From contig FWWN02000611.1 of assembly GCA_900175165.2 (NCBI GenBank), forward strand, positions 9,304 through 59,579: a stretch of 50,276 nt of DNA. Direction: 5' to 3'. Below are positions 9,554 to 21,138 of this stretch, one piece after another; positions within the stretch are counted from its first letter, which is position 1, and every line of letters starts with the position of its first letter. A program made the translations under genes and the position numbers. Under the pieces are notes generated by a model. It was not told where the DNA came from, made no database searches, and saw only the letters and a list, made by a program, of their open reading frames with translations. Origin of the DNA: Rhizomucor pusillus. Lineage: Eukaryota; Mucoromycota; Mucoromycetes; Mucorales; Lichtheimiaceae.

Positions 9554-10556
9554 TTATTGGAAAGCAACATCCCACTTTGTAGCGACGGCTGACGAACTAT
9601 TTCCAGCAAATCCAGTACCTTCTGGACTCATATCAACTATATCTTTTGATTTGACTTTTTGTTCGCAAACATAACAGCGCTTCGCCTTTTTGACAAACAT
9701 ATCCACACAGGGATTGCACAATACGTGTCCACAGTTGCGCATAACTGCAGATATTGTCCATTTAGTCACCTCATTTCTTATCTCCATAAATTATGCAAAC
9801 AGCCCACCTGAGAGTTTTGAAGAGTTGGAAAAGCCCTTGAGGCAAGCAGGGCATTGCTTTCTGGATGAATTTTCCTCTTCAGTTTGAAATTTGACTTGAA
9901 TCAAAGATTTTAGCGACACTGGGTGTGGATTTTTCGTTGCTGTGCACATGGGAGTTGTTTGCAGAGGTTTATCTTTTACATCCTTGCCGTTCGTCGATAA
10001 TGCGCTGTCCGGTGTTTTCGACGGCTGTGAAAGACTGAATAGTACCGTGACCTAGTATGAAATAGAATGTGCTTTCGTCCTTACCACCCAGAAACTGGAC
10101 AGTTCGTCTATTTTACGTTTCTTCGATTCTGGCTCACGACTTCCAAGCATACTCGATTGTGTCTTTTCGAACTCATCTAGCTTTTGTTGCTCCTCCTTCA
10201 AAGCTGCATCGAGATCAGCTGCATGCTCAGCTTCTGCTTGTCTTTCTCTCCGTTCCTTTTCCTGCTTGATCTTTTGCTTCTGTGTCAAAATCATTTCGTA
10301 CATGCATTCTCGACAGGCTAGATGGCCCTCTGGGCATGCAACTTGATCGCGGGCGGTCTGTAAACATAAGAAACATGCATCGTATTCTCGAAAGGAATCA
10401 CGACCAAGGCGTTGCTAAAGACAATGCTGTCAGGAAAATTGACAAATATTTGTGACTGAGATGAGCACGTACTCTCTTTGTACCGTAATTTAGAGACTTG
10501 GCTTCATGGTACGTAAAGACACTTGATGCAGTGTTATTCTTAGAATGGCGAGGCAT
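9554..10556 (-). CDS. NOSIP: NOSIP-like RING/U-box E3 ligase
   Basis: Four exons on the minus strand: 10473-10556, 10085-10414, 9808-10024 and 9554-9744, giving 273 aa with all junctions in frame. The N-terminus MPRHSKNNTASSVFTYHEAK and the following C-x-x-C segment DACFLCLQTARDQVACPEGH are hallmarks of the NOSIP family (modified first zinc-binding half). A basic coiled coil follows (KQKIKQEKERRERQAEAE). The C-terminal module has CPAC, then NCGHVLCNPC and CYVCEQK, ending with the family landmark EGTGFAG. All eight RING metal ligands appear to be present. NOSIP proteins are nuclear/cytoplasmic E3 ubiquitin ligases and are also found with spliceosomes. Length is close to the usual 280-300 aa. 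It faces away from the trehalase gene, sharing a 1.27-kb upstream region. Confidence 0.88.
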
Positions 10557-11822
10557 TTGTCGGGTTCAAAGTGACGAAGCGGGTGCCCGCCGCCCTTCGG
10601 ATCCCAAATCAAGTATCTTTGGGATGACTTGACTATCCGCCAATCCCGTATCTTATCGCCTTACTACGTCCATGCGGTACAGCATTATCAGAAAAAGGCC
10701 GCGAGAACGCACAGAGATACCCATCATTGAGTGGAGGGTTAATCTCAGTAATAACAGTGTGCAAACAAGCACTATAAAAAGCTTCTTGCTTGTTGTGATT
10801 CTACAAGACTATTCATCATCGCTGTGCCGAATATTGAGAAGACGATGCCATGTCAAATATAATGTATGCCATAGAATATAATACATACAAAAGTAGCGCG
10901 TGGTCAACTATAATATACGATCCATCAGCGTGTTCTGCGGAGTATTGTCCATGTAAACACGGGGCCCAAACATGTGTCAAGGTCTTCCTTCTGTTTGCAA
11001 TGATATCTTACAGTGTATATTATACTCGGCGTCATCAACTAGTATCCAGGGAAACCTTAATTGTGCCAGAGGAGTATAGTATGCCCAACAGTCTATGACG
11101 CTTTCTCTATGCAAAACTGCAGTTATTATCTCTGAGAGTTTAGGAATGAGAAGCGATGTGTCTTTCGTGTCTGTAAATGCTCGTTTCAAACCTGACTTTG
11201 GCAGCCAAAACAGTCTTCTGGAAGAATAGTTAAGAATTTGCTGGAGACAAGGACTGTAGATCTCAAACTCGTTTATTTTGTTTTACATGGAGGATATAAT
11301 ATGGATTGTAGTTAGTTTTTAGGGTATGCAACCGGGCGATGATGACAAGCGACTCATCTGTCCAGCTGAGCAAAACAGGATCTAATCAAGATGTTTCAAT
11401 AATGAGCGCCATCAAAGGTACTTTGATAAATAAACAACGTGGATTTTTCTTTTTTTCTTTCTTCCTCTTCGAAAGATATGGATGGGCGCCGTTAAACAAA
11501 CAGTGAATATATGCGTGGAAAGGAAGCAGCTGCGAGAGAGAAGGGAAGAGAAGGTGGCTGTAGTTGGGGCGAGTATGCTAATTATAGCGAGCAGCGAATG
11601 CGCTGTGAGTTGTCAAACGAGGAGGGGAGATGACCACAAGACCGACAATGCATTGGAAATTGGATTTCGGTCTTGCCATTGGTTCTGACGATCACACATA
11701 AAAGACGGTAGCCGTGCAAAGTACCATCTCCCTTTGTCTCAACTCTCTTCCTTCTTCTTTCGCCTTGTTTCATTTTTTATCTCTCAGATAGACGCACACA
11801 CAACTCTTTCTGTTTTCCTTTC
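10557..11822. other. Intergenic region between the divergent NOSIP-like and trehalase genes
   Basis: No coding sequence was recognised; the frames seen (up to 82 codons) have no family resemblance or splice context. A perfect 8-base stem (ATCCCAAA/TTTGGGAT) lies at about 10600-10627. The last 350 bases before the trehalase start contain pyrimidine-rich tracts (11740-11820) typical of fungal promoters, and a CACATAAAAG motif at about 11696. Promoters for both genes must lie here. Confidence 0.5.
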
Positions 11823-14344
11823 ATGCAATCCACTATTCACGTCACGACAGACGTAGAAGTCGATGCTCACGCGCCCTCGAGCACGTACTACACAACCGGT
11901 CTCAACGCTGGTGGTGCTATCAGTCGTCTAAAGACTTTTACGGCATGTTGAATGTAAATATTTTACGCAACCTCTTCTTGGTCTCTAATATTATTGTCGT
12001 CTTTTCTGCAGGGACGATATAGTCAGATAAGCGACTCACCACTTCCTCCCCGCAAACGCCGCGCATCTCACGGTAAGCTGAGCCGCATGCTGGATACGCG
12101 CATACTCCACGTTACGAACGCTTCTCGTTTGTTGCTTGCTATGAATAGACGACAAAAGCAAAGCACAAAAGTTCTTAATTGACGTGCAAGAAACGCAACG
12201 AATCCTGGTGGAGCAAGAAGATACGGATGGGGATTTCCAGATCACTGTGAACGATCTCGGTCCAAAGTCGTTTTCCGTAGGCACTGCGGACTCTGGTGGT
12301 TACCGAAAAATCGACATCCGCGGAACGTATATGCTGTCGAATCTCCTGCAGGAGCTCGCGTTAGCAAAAGACTATGGCCGCAAACACATTGTGCTCGATG
12401 AAGCCCGTCTGAATGAGAACCCAGTTGATCGATTATCGCGAATGATCCGGCACAATTTTTGGCAAGGTCTCACACGTCGCATTGACGCAGACGGACTCGA
12501 GCTTATTTGCGCCGATACCAAAAACAGATCTGCGAACCATAATCCTCGTATTTACATACCCCACAGCGAGCAAGAGGTCTACGAATATTACACGCAAGTT
12601 GCAGAGACAAGAAAACATCTCAATCTCGAAGTGGAGCTGCTTCCTGACAAGATCACACCTGAATACGTCAAGAGCATCAACGACCGCCCGGGTATCTTGG
12701 CCCTTGCAATGCGGCGCACGACTAATACCTTGAAGGGCGTCCCTTTTGTTGTGCCGGGAGGTCGTTTCAACGAAATGTACGGATGGGACTCGTATTTTGA
12801 ATCGCTAGGCCTGCTGGTCGACGACCGTGTTGATTTAGTTCGCGATATGATTGACAATTTTGTCTACCAAATCAAGCACTACGGCAAGATCCTCAATGCA
12901 AACAGGTCATACTATCTGTCACGGTCTCAGCCTCCGTTTCTGACAGACATGGCCCTTCGCGTCTACGATCGGTTGCCTGAGAAGGATACTGAGTGGCTGC
13001 GATCCGTTTTCGAGGCTGCAATCAAGGAGTATTACACTGTCTGGATGGCCCCACCTCGACTGGACCCAAAAACACAGCTTTCACGTTACAGGCCAGACGG
13101 TATAGGCATACCACCAGAGACAGAAGCATCGCACTTTGATCACGTTATTGAACCATATGCAAAACGACTGGGAATTACCATAGAAGACTATATGCGCATG
13201 TACAATGACGGAGATATCAGAGAACCTGAGCTTGACGAGTATTTTCTGCATGATCGCGCCGTCCGCGAGTCTGGTCACGACACCACTTATCGATTTGAAA
13301 AAGTGTGTGCCAATCTTGCAACCATTGACCTCAATACGCTGCTTTACAAGTACGAAATCGACATTGCGCATGCTATCCGTACATTACTGGTGGACAAGGA
13401 TCTTGTTTACAACGATATAGTTCAGCGAGCAGAAGAATGGGAGGAGCGAGCTCGGCTGCGCAAAGAGCGTATTGACAAGTACCTCTGGAATGAAGAAAAG
13501 AGTTTATATTTCGACTACGACACAGTCAAGGAAGAACAGACTACATATGAATCTGTTACGGCATTTTGGGCAATGTGGGCTGGATGCGCGAGCAAGGAGC
13601 AAGCTCAGAAAATGACCGAGAACTCTTTGCACAAATTCGAAGCGCTTGGTGGTCTGGTTTCAGGCACAGAACAATCGCGAGGCACCATCTCCCTTGACCG
13701 TCCGAACCGACAGTGGGATTTCCCGTTCGGGTGGGCACCCCACCAGATAATGACCTGGCAAGGTTTCGATAACTACGGCATGCACGACGTCGCAGCCCGT
13801 CTAGCATACCGCTGGCTATATACCATTACAAAGTCTTTTGTTGACTTCAACGGCGTTGTCCCAGAGAAATATGGCAAGTATTTACGACAGAGCTCTCCGT
13901 TTCCCAGACTTCCCGGTTAACTTGACACTCTCGAATTATTTAGATGTGGTCAGCCTTACACACAGGGTGCAAGTAGAGTACGGGAATGTCGGCACAGACT
14001 TCAAGTTCGTTTCGCGCGAGGGCTTTGGATGGATGAATGCATCGTATCAAGTCGGTCTCACAGTTATCAACACTCAGATGCGGCGTGCGCTCGGCACCTG
14101 CACCAACCCTGACTTGTTCTTTGAACGTGCTCTCAAGAGGCAAAACATGCTTAGTCCAACTCATATGCGCCGTCGTAAATCGTCAGAGGCTGCAGCTATT
14201 GCTATCACGCAGAATGGAAATGTCACTGCGGCTATCACAAAGATTGGTGCAGAATCTGGAATTGGCGGATCCACTGCGCCGATGAGGTTTGTTGAACTTA
14301 CCGAGCCTCCTACTTCTGAGTTTGCACGCCTCGATATTTCGTAA
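11823..14344 (+). CDS. NTH1: Neutral trehalase (GH37)
   Basis: Exons 11823-11942, 12012-12072, 12149-13873 and 13944-14344 encode 768 aa, close to yeast neutral trehalase. Both trehalase signatures are present: [15 protein letters not shown] (about 12755-12800) and [10 protein letters not shown] (about 13710-13740). The N-terminal part has a calcium-binding loop (EDTDGDFQI) and a cAMP-kinase-type site, RKRRAS, as in the regulated cytosolic enzymes. It hydrolyses trehalose to glucose in the cytosol when growth resumes. Introns 1 and 3 can only be joined in frame with GC donors (G/GCATGT and G/GCAAGT); the GT alternatives cause stops or frame loss. Intron 3 is strongly supported by continuity of the conserved block [20 protein letters not shown]. 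Intron 1 lies in a variable region and is less sure. Confidence 0.95.
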
Positions 14345-14780
14345 AGAGTGTACTTCCCAGTTCACATACCACTCTTTCAGGTTTAACATCCTTTTCTTCC
14401 TGTGTATACCATTTTTTTCTTGTTAGTCAATTCTGGGATCTTCATACAGCGCACACAGAAATAAATCTTACTCGACAATATCCGTAAACTTTTACTGCTG
14501 CAATTTTGCCAATGCAGGGGCATAGGCGCAAAAAGGCAAGCTTGCTTGCTACAGGAACCAGACAGATTTCTTGTTTCTCACTGGCATTCGGCAGGAAGGG
14601 GTTTGAGTTTTTTGTTTGTAGGACGCAAAGGGGGTACCCGCTGCTGTGTTGCCCTTGGTTCCCTCCTTGCAGAGGTACCATTCTGCGCGGGAGGAGGAAG
14701 AGTCTTTTGTAATTTTCTCTTTTCCTTCTTCTTCTCTACATCGTGCTCGCTTCTAGGCAGAGAAAAACCTAACTGTAACC
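14345..14780. other. Intergenic region, trehalase to chitin deacetylase
   Basis: The 436 bases hold the trehalase 3' end and the chitin deacetylase promoter. A pyrimidine-rich tract (about 14700-14750) precedes the start codon at 14781. No RNA gene or repeat was seen. Confidence 0.5.
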
Positions 14781-16788
14781 ATGAAGTCAAGAGTCCATTT
14801 CTTCCTTATATCGCTCGGCTATCTGAGCCTCGGCAGTGTTATCTCATACGCGCAGCAGGAAGGTGGGGCAATACCACCTGCTGTGTCGTCATCATCAGCA
14901 TCTTCAAGCTATTCTTGCGACCCTAATACATGCCAAATTGCTAATAATTGCCACTGTGCATCCAAGAATCCACCCAACAACCTTTCCCCCCAAGATACGC
15001 CGTAAGATGAGCCCTCCTATCCTGATGCAGAGTATTATCAACTTTTCATGTTTTGTAATTTCTAGGCAGTTTGTGACCATCACATTCGATGATTCTATTC
15101 AACCGACTTTGCTGCAGACAGCATATCAGCTTTTGAATGTCACGTACGTCTGATACAAACGTAAATATCCTCGGAACGTAATCTAAGTATCATTGTGTAG
15201 CAATCCAAATGGATGCCCTGCGCGTGGAACATGGCAAGTAACTCGCCCTAGATTCCAGATAGTCAATGCGTCGTAGCAGCTAATTTTTGGCATGGCTAGG
15301 TTCGTTTCCATGCAATACACAGATTTTTCTCTTGTCCAGCAATGGTACTCAGCTGGCAATGAGGTAGCAGAGTAAGTGGTCGCTACAAACCTTGCACTAC
15401 TTGATGTTGTAGACTAATTCATTTGGGTGTCAACTTCAGTCATACATTCACACATGTCTCCAACCCTTCTGAACGTAAGCGTGATTTCGTATTATAATTC
15501 ATCTGAATCATATATGTTCTGAGCTAGTTTGACTGTTCTTTTTACATTTGCAGAGGAGATATCCAGCTGCCGCGCGATGCTAAACACATACGGTGGAGTG
15601 CCTAACGGCAAGATCCAGGGTTTCCGTGCACCATTTTTAAATTTCACAAAGGAAACACTGGCTTTGGTCAAGAAGCAAGGCCTTGTTTATGACTCGAGTG
15701 TCAGCGCACTAGCTCAGGATGCTTATTGGCCGTACACACTGGATCACGGAATGGCCAACAATTGCTGGACTGGTATCTGCGGCGCACAGATTCCTGGACT
15801 GTGGGAGATTCCAATGTACAGCGTCCCCGATGGAAATAATATCCCACAGCTCATGGATGTATACATGGCTGGATCTCCAGAAGATGTTACCAAGTGTAAG
15901 CAAACTGATGGTTGAAAAAACAGAAGCCGGTAAAACCTTTGCTGATAAAAACTAATAATTAGGGAGCATGAATGCATTCAACCAGCATTACAACGGAGCA
16001 AGACAACCATTTGGTATTTACATCCATCCAAGTAAGTCTTTCGTTTAAAAAGGGTAAACAACAACTTACGACGAATCATTTATCATTCTACATACAGCCC
16101 ATTTGACCGCGTATCCTGGCCTCCCAGACCCTAAGCCGAAGCTGGATGGTTTGATCTCGTTTGTGAAAAGCATTGCTGAAAAACCAGATGTGTGGTTTGT
16201 CACCAACCAACAACTACTGCAATGGATGAAGAATCCAGTAAAAGCTTCCGACCTCGCGAACCAAGCCTACTTGAAATGCCAGCAGCCCGTCCTGGATAAG
16301 GAAATCTGCAATGGATTGGATGATAACAGCAACGGGTCGATTGACGAGGACCTCACCAACACCTGCAACTTTGGAACGACAACGTTCAAGACTTGCTTCA
16401 ATTGTCCCAACACAGCTCCAACACTCGATAACCCTACGCCTCCCTCATCCGTACAAAACGGAACAGCCGGATACCGTTATGACCTCCCTGATAATTGCGA
16501 GTAAGTCATTTGTTGGCAATGAAATCAAATAGGCTCGATACACATGCTAATGTTTTTTTTTGTTATAACAGCACGGAATGGTGGGACCCTATTGGACACA
16601 CTTGCCACTGCACAAGCTCAGCGTGCCAATACAAGGATACCGCTGTGCCAGTCAGCTCCTCTGCATCCGGCGGAAACAATGGCAGCAACGGATCTGCGTC
16701 TGATGCTTCATCTCGTGCACAAGCTATGACAGTGTTGCTCTCGTTGCTTTGCACAGTCATAAGCGTATTCCTTGTTGGAGCGTACTAG
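14781..16788 (+). CDS. GPI-anchored chitin deacetylase (CE4) with MopE-like metal-binding motif
   Basis: Nine exons: 14781-15001, 15066-15143, 15201-15233, 15300-15371, 15440-15474, 15554-15895, 15963-16031, 16098-16500, 16572-16788; 489 aa. A signal peptide starts the protein (MKSRVHFFLISLGYLSLG). CE4 motifs are in order: TFDD (about residue 79), HTFTH (about 136), RAPFLN (about 169) and IYIHP (about 281), so metal-binding and catalytic residues are retained. The enzyme removes acetyl groups from chitin to make chitosan, abundant in Mucorales walls. After the catalytic domain comes CNGLDDNSNGSIDEDL (about residue 353), a MopE-like metal-binding motif, then a Cys-rich region, a Ser/Gly-rich spacer and a hydrophobic tail fitting GPI attachment. 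Intron 3 (15234-15299) uses a GC donor (G/GCAAGT); only this restores ARGTWFVSMQ. Confidence 0.93.
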
Positions 16789-16956
16789 GGACATTTTCCT
16801 TCTCTAGCTTTTTCCTTTGCTTTTTGTTTCGAGTTCAATATTAAAATATATATCATATTCATATATGTACAGAAGTGCTCTGTAAGACAGAAAGGGGATG
16901 TGAACAAAAGAACAAATGATGGTGTGCGGGCGCAAGAACACTGGGGCCGCCTTGAT

Positions 16957-17653
16957 TTACTGCGCGGCAGCCTCTGGGTGAGCATCTTTGTTGTTTGCGG
17001 CTGGTTGGTTTTTGTCCTGCTCCTGCTCTGTGATTTTGATAGACGACGGTGCGTCTGCACTCACGACATGACACGGTCCAGGATTATCGTTGAATAGATC
17101 CACCGCTTGCCGGTAATAGCTTCTGGCAGGCTTGTGCCATTCATGTTGCAATTCTTCAACGATATCCCCAAAACACACGCCGCTTCTGACAATGATCCTG
17201 AGCTGTGTAAGGATCATTGCGTCCTTGCTGTCCATTCGAGGCCGCAGCTCTACCTTGACTCGCTCTCGCTCATAGTCAGACACAAAAAACGACTTGAAAT
17301 AATCATAGTACGACTGTTCGGCATCCGGAATGGCTTGCAAGTCAATGACGATTTCATTGCACGTGTGAAACGACGTTGGACGGCCACCGGTGAAAAGCGA
17401 CGCTTCTACAGTGATCTTGGTATGCTCGTGCATCCAGTCCAGTATCTCTTTGCGCGTGCCGTAAAAGATCCATCGAGCCGTGTTGCCAGAACTGGACAGT
17501 GTGATTTTATCATGCAGCATGGGCGGTGCGACCACTCGACCCGGTGCCGTTTCTTTTCCATTGAAGGACGATCAGTAACAGAAATGGGTCATAACCATAC
17601 ATTGAATTTTGTCCTTAATACCTACCCATTTCATATCCATAGGTAAGTGTCAT
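16957..17653 (-). CDS. Conserved-looking 207-aa protein of unknown function
   Basis: Two exons on the minus strand, 17626-17653 and 16957-17552, join in frame (phase 1, GT-AG) to give 207 aa starting MTLTYGYEMETAPGR. I do not recognise the family. The body is a compact mixed alpha/beta-looking sequence with DWMHEHTKITVEASLF, a SYYDYFKSFFVSDYE block and VRSGVCFGDIVEELQHEWHK, followed by a charged, Gln/Asn/Ala-rich tail. There is no signal peptide or membrane segment. Codon use matches its neighbours and the intron is well formed, so it is likely real. It ends 168 bases from the convergent chitin deacetylase and begins 234 bases downstream of the metallopeptidase stop, on the same strand. Confidence 0.7.
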
Positions 17654-17887
17654 GCTGTTACTTTGTGGTTATGTATGTGGAAGAAAGAAGAGTTGAAATC
17701 TTGGAAAATCGGCTTTAGACACAGTTTCTTTTCCGGGCATTCTGTTACACAAATTCAGCTTCAGCAGCTCCAACGACTTTGGATGCTGAAGGAAAACAAT
17801 GTACTGTACGCAACCCTCGTTCCAGAAAATCATTTATACAAAGGTCCACTGCCGTGTATACATCGACTGATCGAATAAACTTTATTC

Positions 17888-20115
17888 TCAAAACGGCTGA
17901 TAAAATATGCCGACTTGATCCATCCACTGCGCGGAGCAAGCGTACATGCCTACCACTCGGTACCCTTCCGGCGGTTCAGCGAGATGCAATCCTCCGCCGT
18001 GCCCGCCGTACCACGGGGTTACTCTTCCAAAATTTGTCTTGAATTGCAGTCCATCTACCCATGCACCGCTGCGAACGACTACCGCCGTAATATGCTCACG
18101 AGGCTGCATTGCAAATATCGACGCGTGCCCGCCGCCAGCTGTCGATCCAATGTATGCTTTCGTTCCATCCACAAAATGGAACAAAAGCCCGTCAACGAAC
18201 GAGCCATGCCGGACGGATATTTGTTGTATTGGTTTTGTAAACGATACTGTTGACTCTCGGCCGTTGAATTGACGGTTTCCATATCCTGCCGATTTCAGTA
18301 CGGGTCCAGGAATACCTGGTAATTGCACAATATGCTTTGTCAAGAAGTCATCAAGGTTTTTGATCTGCTCTGACTCCAAAGTTGCAAGAGTCACCTTGAT
18401 ATCGAGAGACTCTTTCGGCCCGCATCGACAGGATTCTTTCAATTCTTGCACAGAAACAAGTATCTGCCGGTGAAGGCTCCCATCGTCGTTGTGGATGTAT
18501 TCACGGTGGGAACGGTAGTTACCATTCACAAGCAGCTCGATCAAAACTATTCCCGACGAAGCCGCGACGACTTGGAGGTACTTTTCGTTCACAGGATAAA
18601 TGGATATGCCTCCTCCTCCTCTTTCTCCCTCATTTTCATCTTTTGGAGGACCGTCAGTAAGGATTCGGAACGCAGGATGGTATCGAAGAAGCACAGCGTC
18701 TGTACGATGCCAATGAGAGCCTGCTTCATCCTTTGCAAGCAACGGCCCTCTATTTCCTGGCTCTTTGACGACAAATGTCCTATTCCAATTATTTGCACCT
18801 CTGCTCATGATACCTGGATGACGATTAATATCATTTGCATACAGAGTGCCTTTCTCTCATGCTTACCAGAGACAGAATGCGATAAATTGAAAGCATGTCC
18901 AACTTCATGCATCTGCATAATTGTGAGAAGGGCGGTAAATGGAGAGATATCAATTATTGTTTGATATCCATGGTCAGAATTAGCGTTTCACACAAAAGAG
19001 TCTATGGTCATATACATACATACCATGCTGCCAATGCCTACACAGGACAATACCATTCTTAGTTGGATAACAAATAAATGCATTGTAAGATGTATATTTA
19101 CCAATGTTAAGTGCTCTCCACCATTCTCCTGATTCATTTGCATCGTTTGCAACATAGCGTGTATCTGTTTTTGTGGCATTCATCATGCATGGAACTATTT
19201 CGTGTATATTTCGCGGCCATGCATGCGTCAAATGTGATCCGAAAATGCCCAGTGCGCCCCTTTTGCCAGCGTTCCCGCCTAACGCTGCATGACCCAATAT
19301 CACCTTGGACTTGACGTCCCAGTGCGCATCTAGGATAAGACCCGCCACAATGTAGTTCTCTTGCGCGGAAAATCGCGGATGTGACTCCAGATCTTCAAGG
19401 AACATACTCCACAAATCTTGTACATCGTCGCGCCTTTCAGGGCTTTGTTGTGCTCGTGATGGGTCCTGTATTTCTTTCAGAGTATGACGGGAACGTATAA
19501 CATGGACGGTTGCTGTCTGTCGAGTCTTCAAATCTCCTCCGACAGTATCAGGCAACCAGGATTCGTCAAGGCGAAACGTACGTCGCCCAAATCCATGTCG
19601 TGCCATTTGCTCGCCACAAAATGCTTGCCATAGATATCCAGCCATGCGCAGTTTCTCGCTTGCTATCGCCAACGTATTTTCATGGGATTTTTCGGGCGGT
19701 ACGTCGAAGGTGCATGGCGAGTCGGACGCAACAAATATGCACAGAAATAACGGCGGGTTTTGTAAAAGAGGTAGGTATTGCACTTTCAACACAGCTGTCG
19801 TCGAACGAAAGACAAAGCTTACTGTGTTTGGGCCAGGCACAAGGTGCACCAACGCTTTAAAATGGGAGTCGACGCAAGGCCACCTGCTAGACGGAAAGCC
19901 ATGACATGCTACTACGATTGCTTCCTCAAATGAAACGCCAGTGCGTGGACCTGCTCGACCGTGGACAAGGAGAAATCGCTACAACAATAATAAAGTATTA
20001 ACACTGCATCTTTTCCAGCTTAGCAAAGCTCGTTTGCTCCACATACTTGGTGCACAACCTCGCCATCTTTGACATTTGTAATTTCTATAGGAGCGTCTTG
20101 AAAAGAAGGCCGCAT
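17888..20115 (-). CDS. Zincin-type metallopeptidase with C-terminal jacalin-like lectin domain (YIL108W-like)
   Basis: Five exons on the minus strand: 20047-20115, 19102-19978, 19024-19037 (14 nt), 18867-18912 and 17888-18813; 643 aa, all phases consistent. The N-terminal part matches the fungal putative peptidase family of yeast YIL108W and fission yeast C607.06c (RFLLVHGR, then FKALVHLVPGPNTVSF). The zinc site HEVGHAFNLSH (about residues 322-332) has the form HExxHxxxxxH, followed by SGIMSRG, a Met-turn-like segment. Residues about 520-643 form a jacalin-like mannose-binding fold (RHGSFVDGLLFHF, YGGHGGG, VDGLQF). Family members with both domains are known; substrates are not. There is no obvious signal peptide, so it is probably intracellular. 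The microexon directly before the active-site exon is unusual. Confidence 0.88.
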
Positions 20116-21138
20116 TGTCGTACAAAAGTGGAAGAGCAATGGACAAAGTGAGCCTTGGGAAAAAGGAACAAGATCATCCTTTGATATCATTCACTTAACT
20201 GTCAACTGTCAACTGCCACTGCACTTAATAGTTTCCAGTATACATTGAAGTGTACATATACTGAAGTTTTACATCACTATATGAAAAACAGAACTCCAAG
20301 CCAATATAAGAAACTTTAGCTTCCATTATCCGAACTGGTTGCCGACAGTCCTTTTCATGTTCATATCTCTTTATAATTTGACGCTTAGAAGCAAGAAGAC
20401 ATGGGTAGTTAACAATACATTGTAGCTATCCATGACCTTTGCTACCTTGGAAGCCACAGCAGTGTCTTTCCACAAGGTAAAAGTCTAGTCTTTGAAAGAT
20501 CTCTCGGCTGTAAACTTTCAATTTTTGGAGATCATGCTGGACGTTTATTCTGAAATGTGCTACAGTAATCTTGCAAAGAATGCGGTAAATGCAAATATGA
20601 TGTTTGAAGAGGATGCAAAGGAGAGAAAGAGTGTTTGATTGTCGAGTACGGAAGTGCACTTAACTTACTTGGAATTAAACTCTCAATGCGGTATAGTTTA
20701 TTGTTCGGAATTCGTGATAGGCCCACTCTTGTGAAACGCTTTAAAGGGCAAGCAGTCGCTAAGATGACGCGCGGCACAGCGCGTTGGTCCTGGCAACCGT
20801 CTTCTTTCAATGAAATCATCTCCTATCTTTGTACTGACATGAATACATGTGTACATGAAGCGCATTGTTTAATGTCTCTGCGTGTTTGAGCCTGCCTCAA
20901 AAAAGCTTATGATATGAAGGAGTCCAGTGTCCTTTTGTATCACGTTTAACACCTTTTTCTTCTTTTTCCCTTTTAGCAGTTACAATACAGGAAACTCGAG
21001 ACTTGTTTTGTTCGAGCCCTTCCCCTTCGTTGATTGCCACCCATTCATTGTCATCATCAATCCATACGACCCCGCACGTTCACTACCTCTTCAGAGTACA
21101 TAGAAACAGCACTTTATCATAATCTTTTTCTTTAGTTC
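20116..21138. other. 1-kb divergent intergenic region
   Basis: Lies between the minus-strand metallopeptidase start and the plus-strand four-helix membrane protein start. A CAACTGT triplication occurs near 20200-20215. Frames up to 95 codons on either strand have no recognisable family. The last 200 bases (20950-21130) are pyrimidine-rich, as in promoters elsewhere in the window. No RNA gene seen. Confidence 0.45.

Noticed and set aside
10560..10680. Possible tRNA or structured RNA near the NOSIP-like start
   Set aside because: Only an 8-base hairpin is present; no cloverleaf or T-arm consensus.
12036..12284. Minus-strand frame over the trehalase start
   Set aside because: Shadow of the plus-strand trehalase exons, which have clear family motifs.
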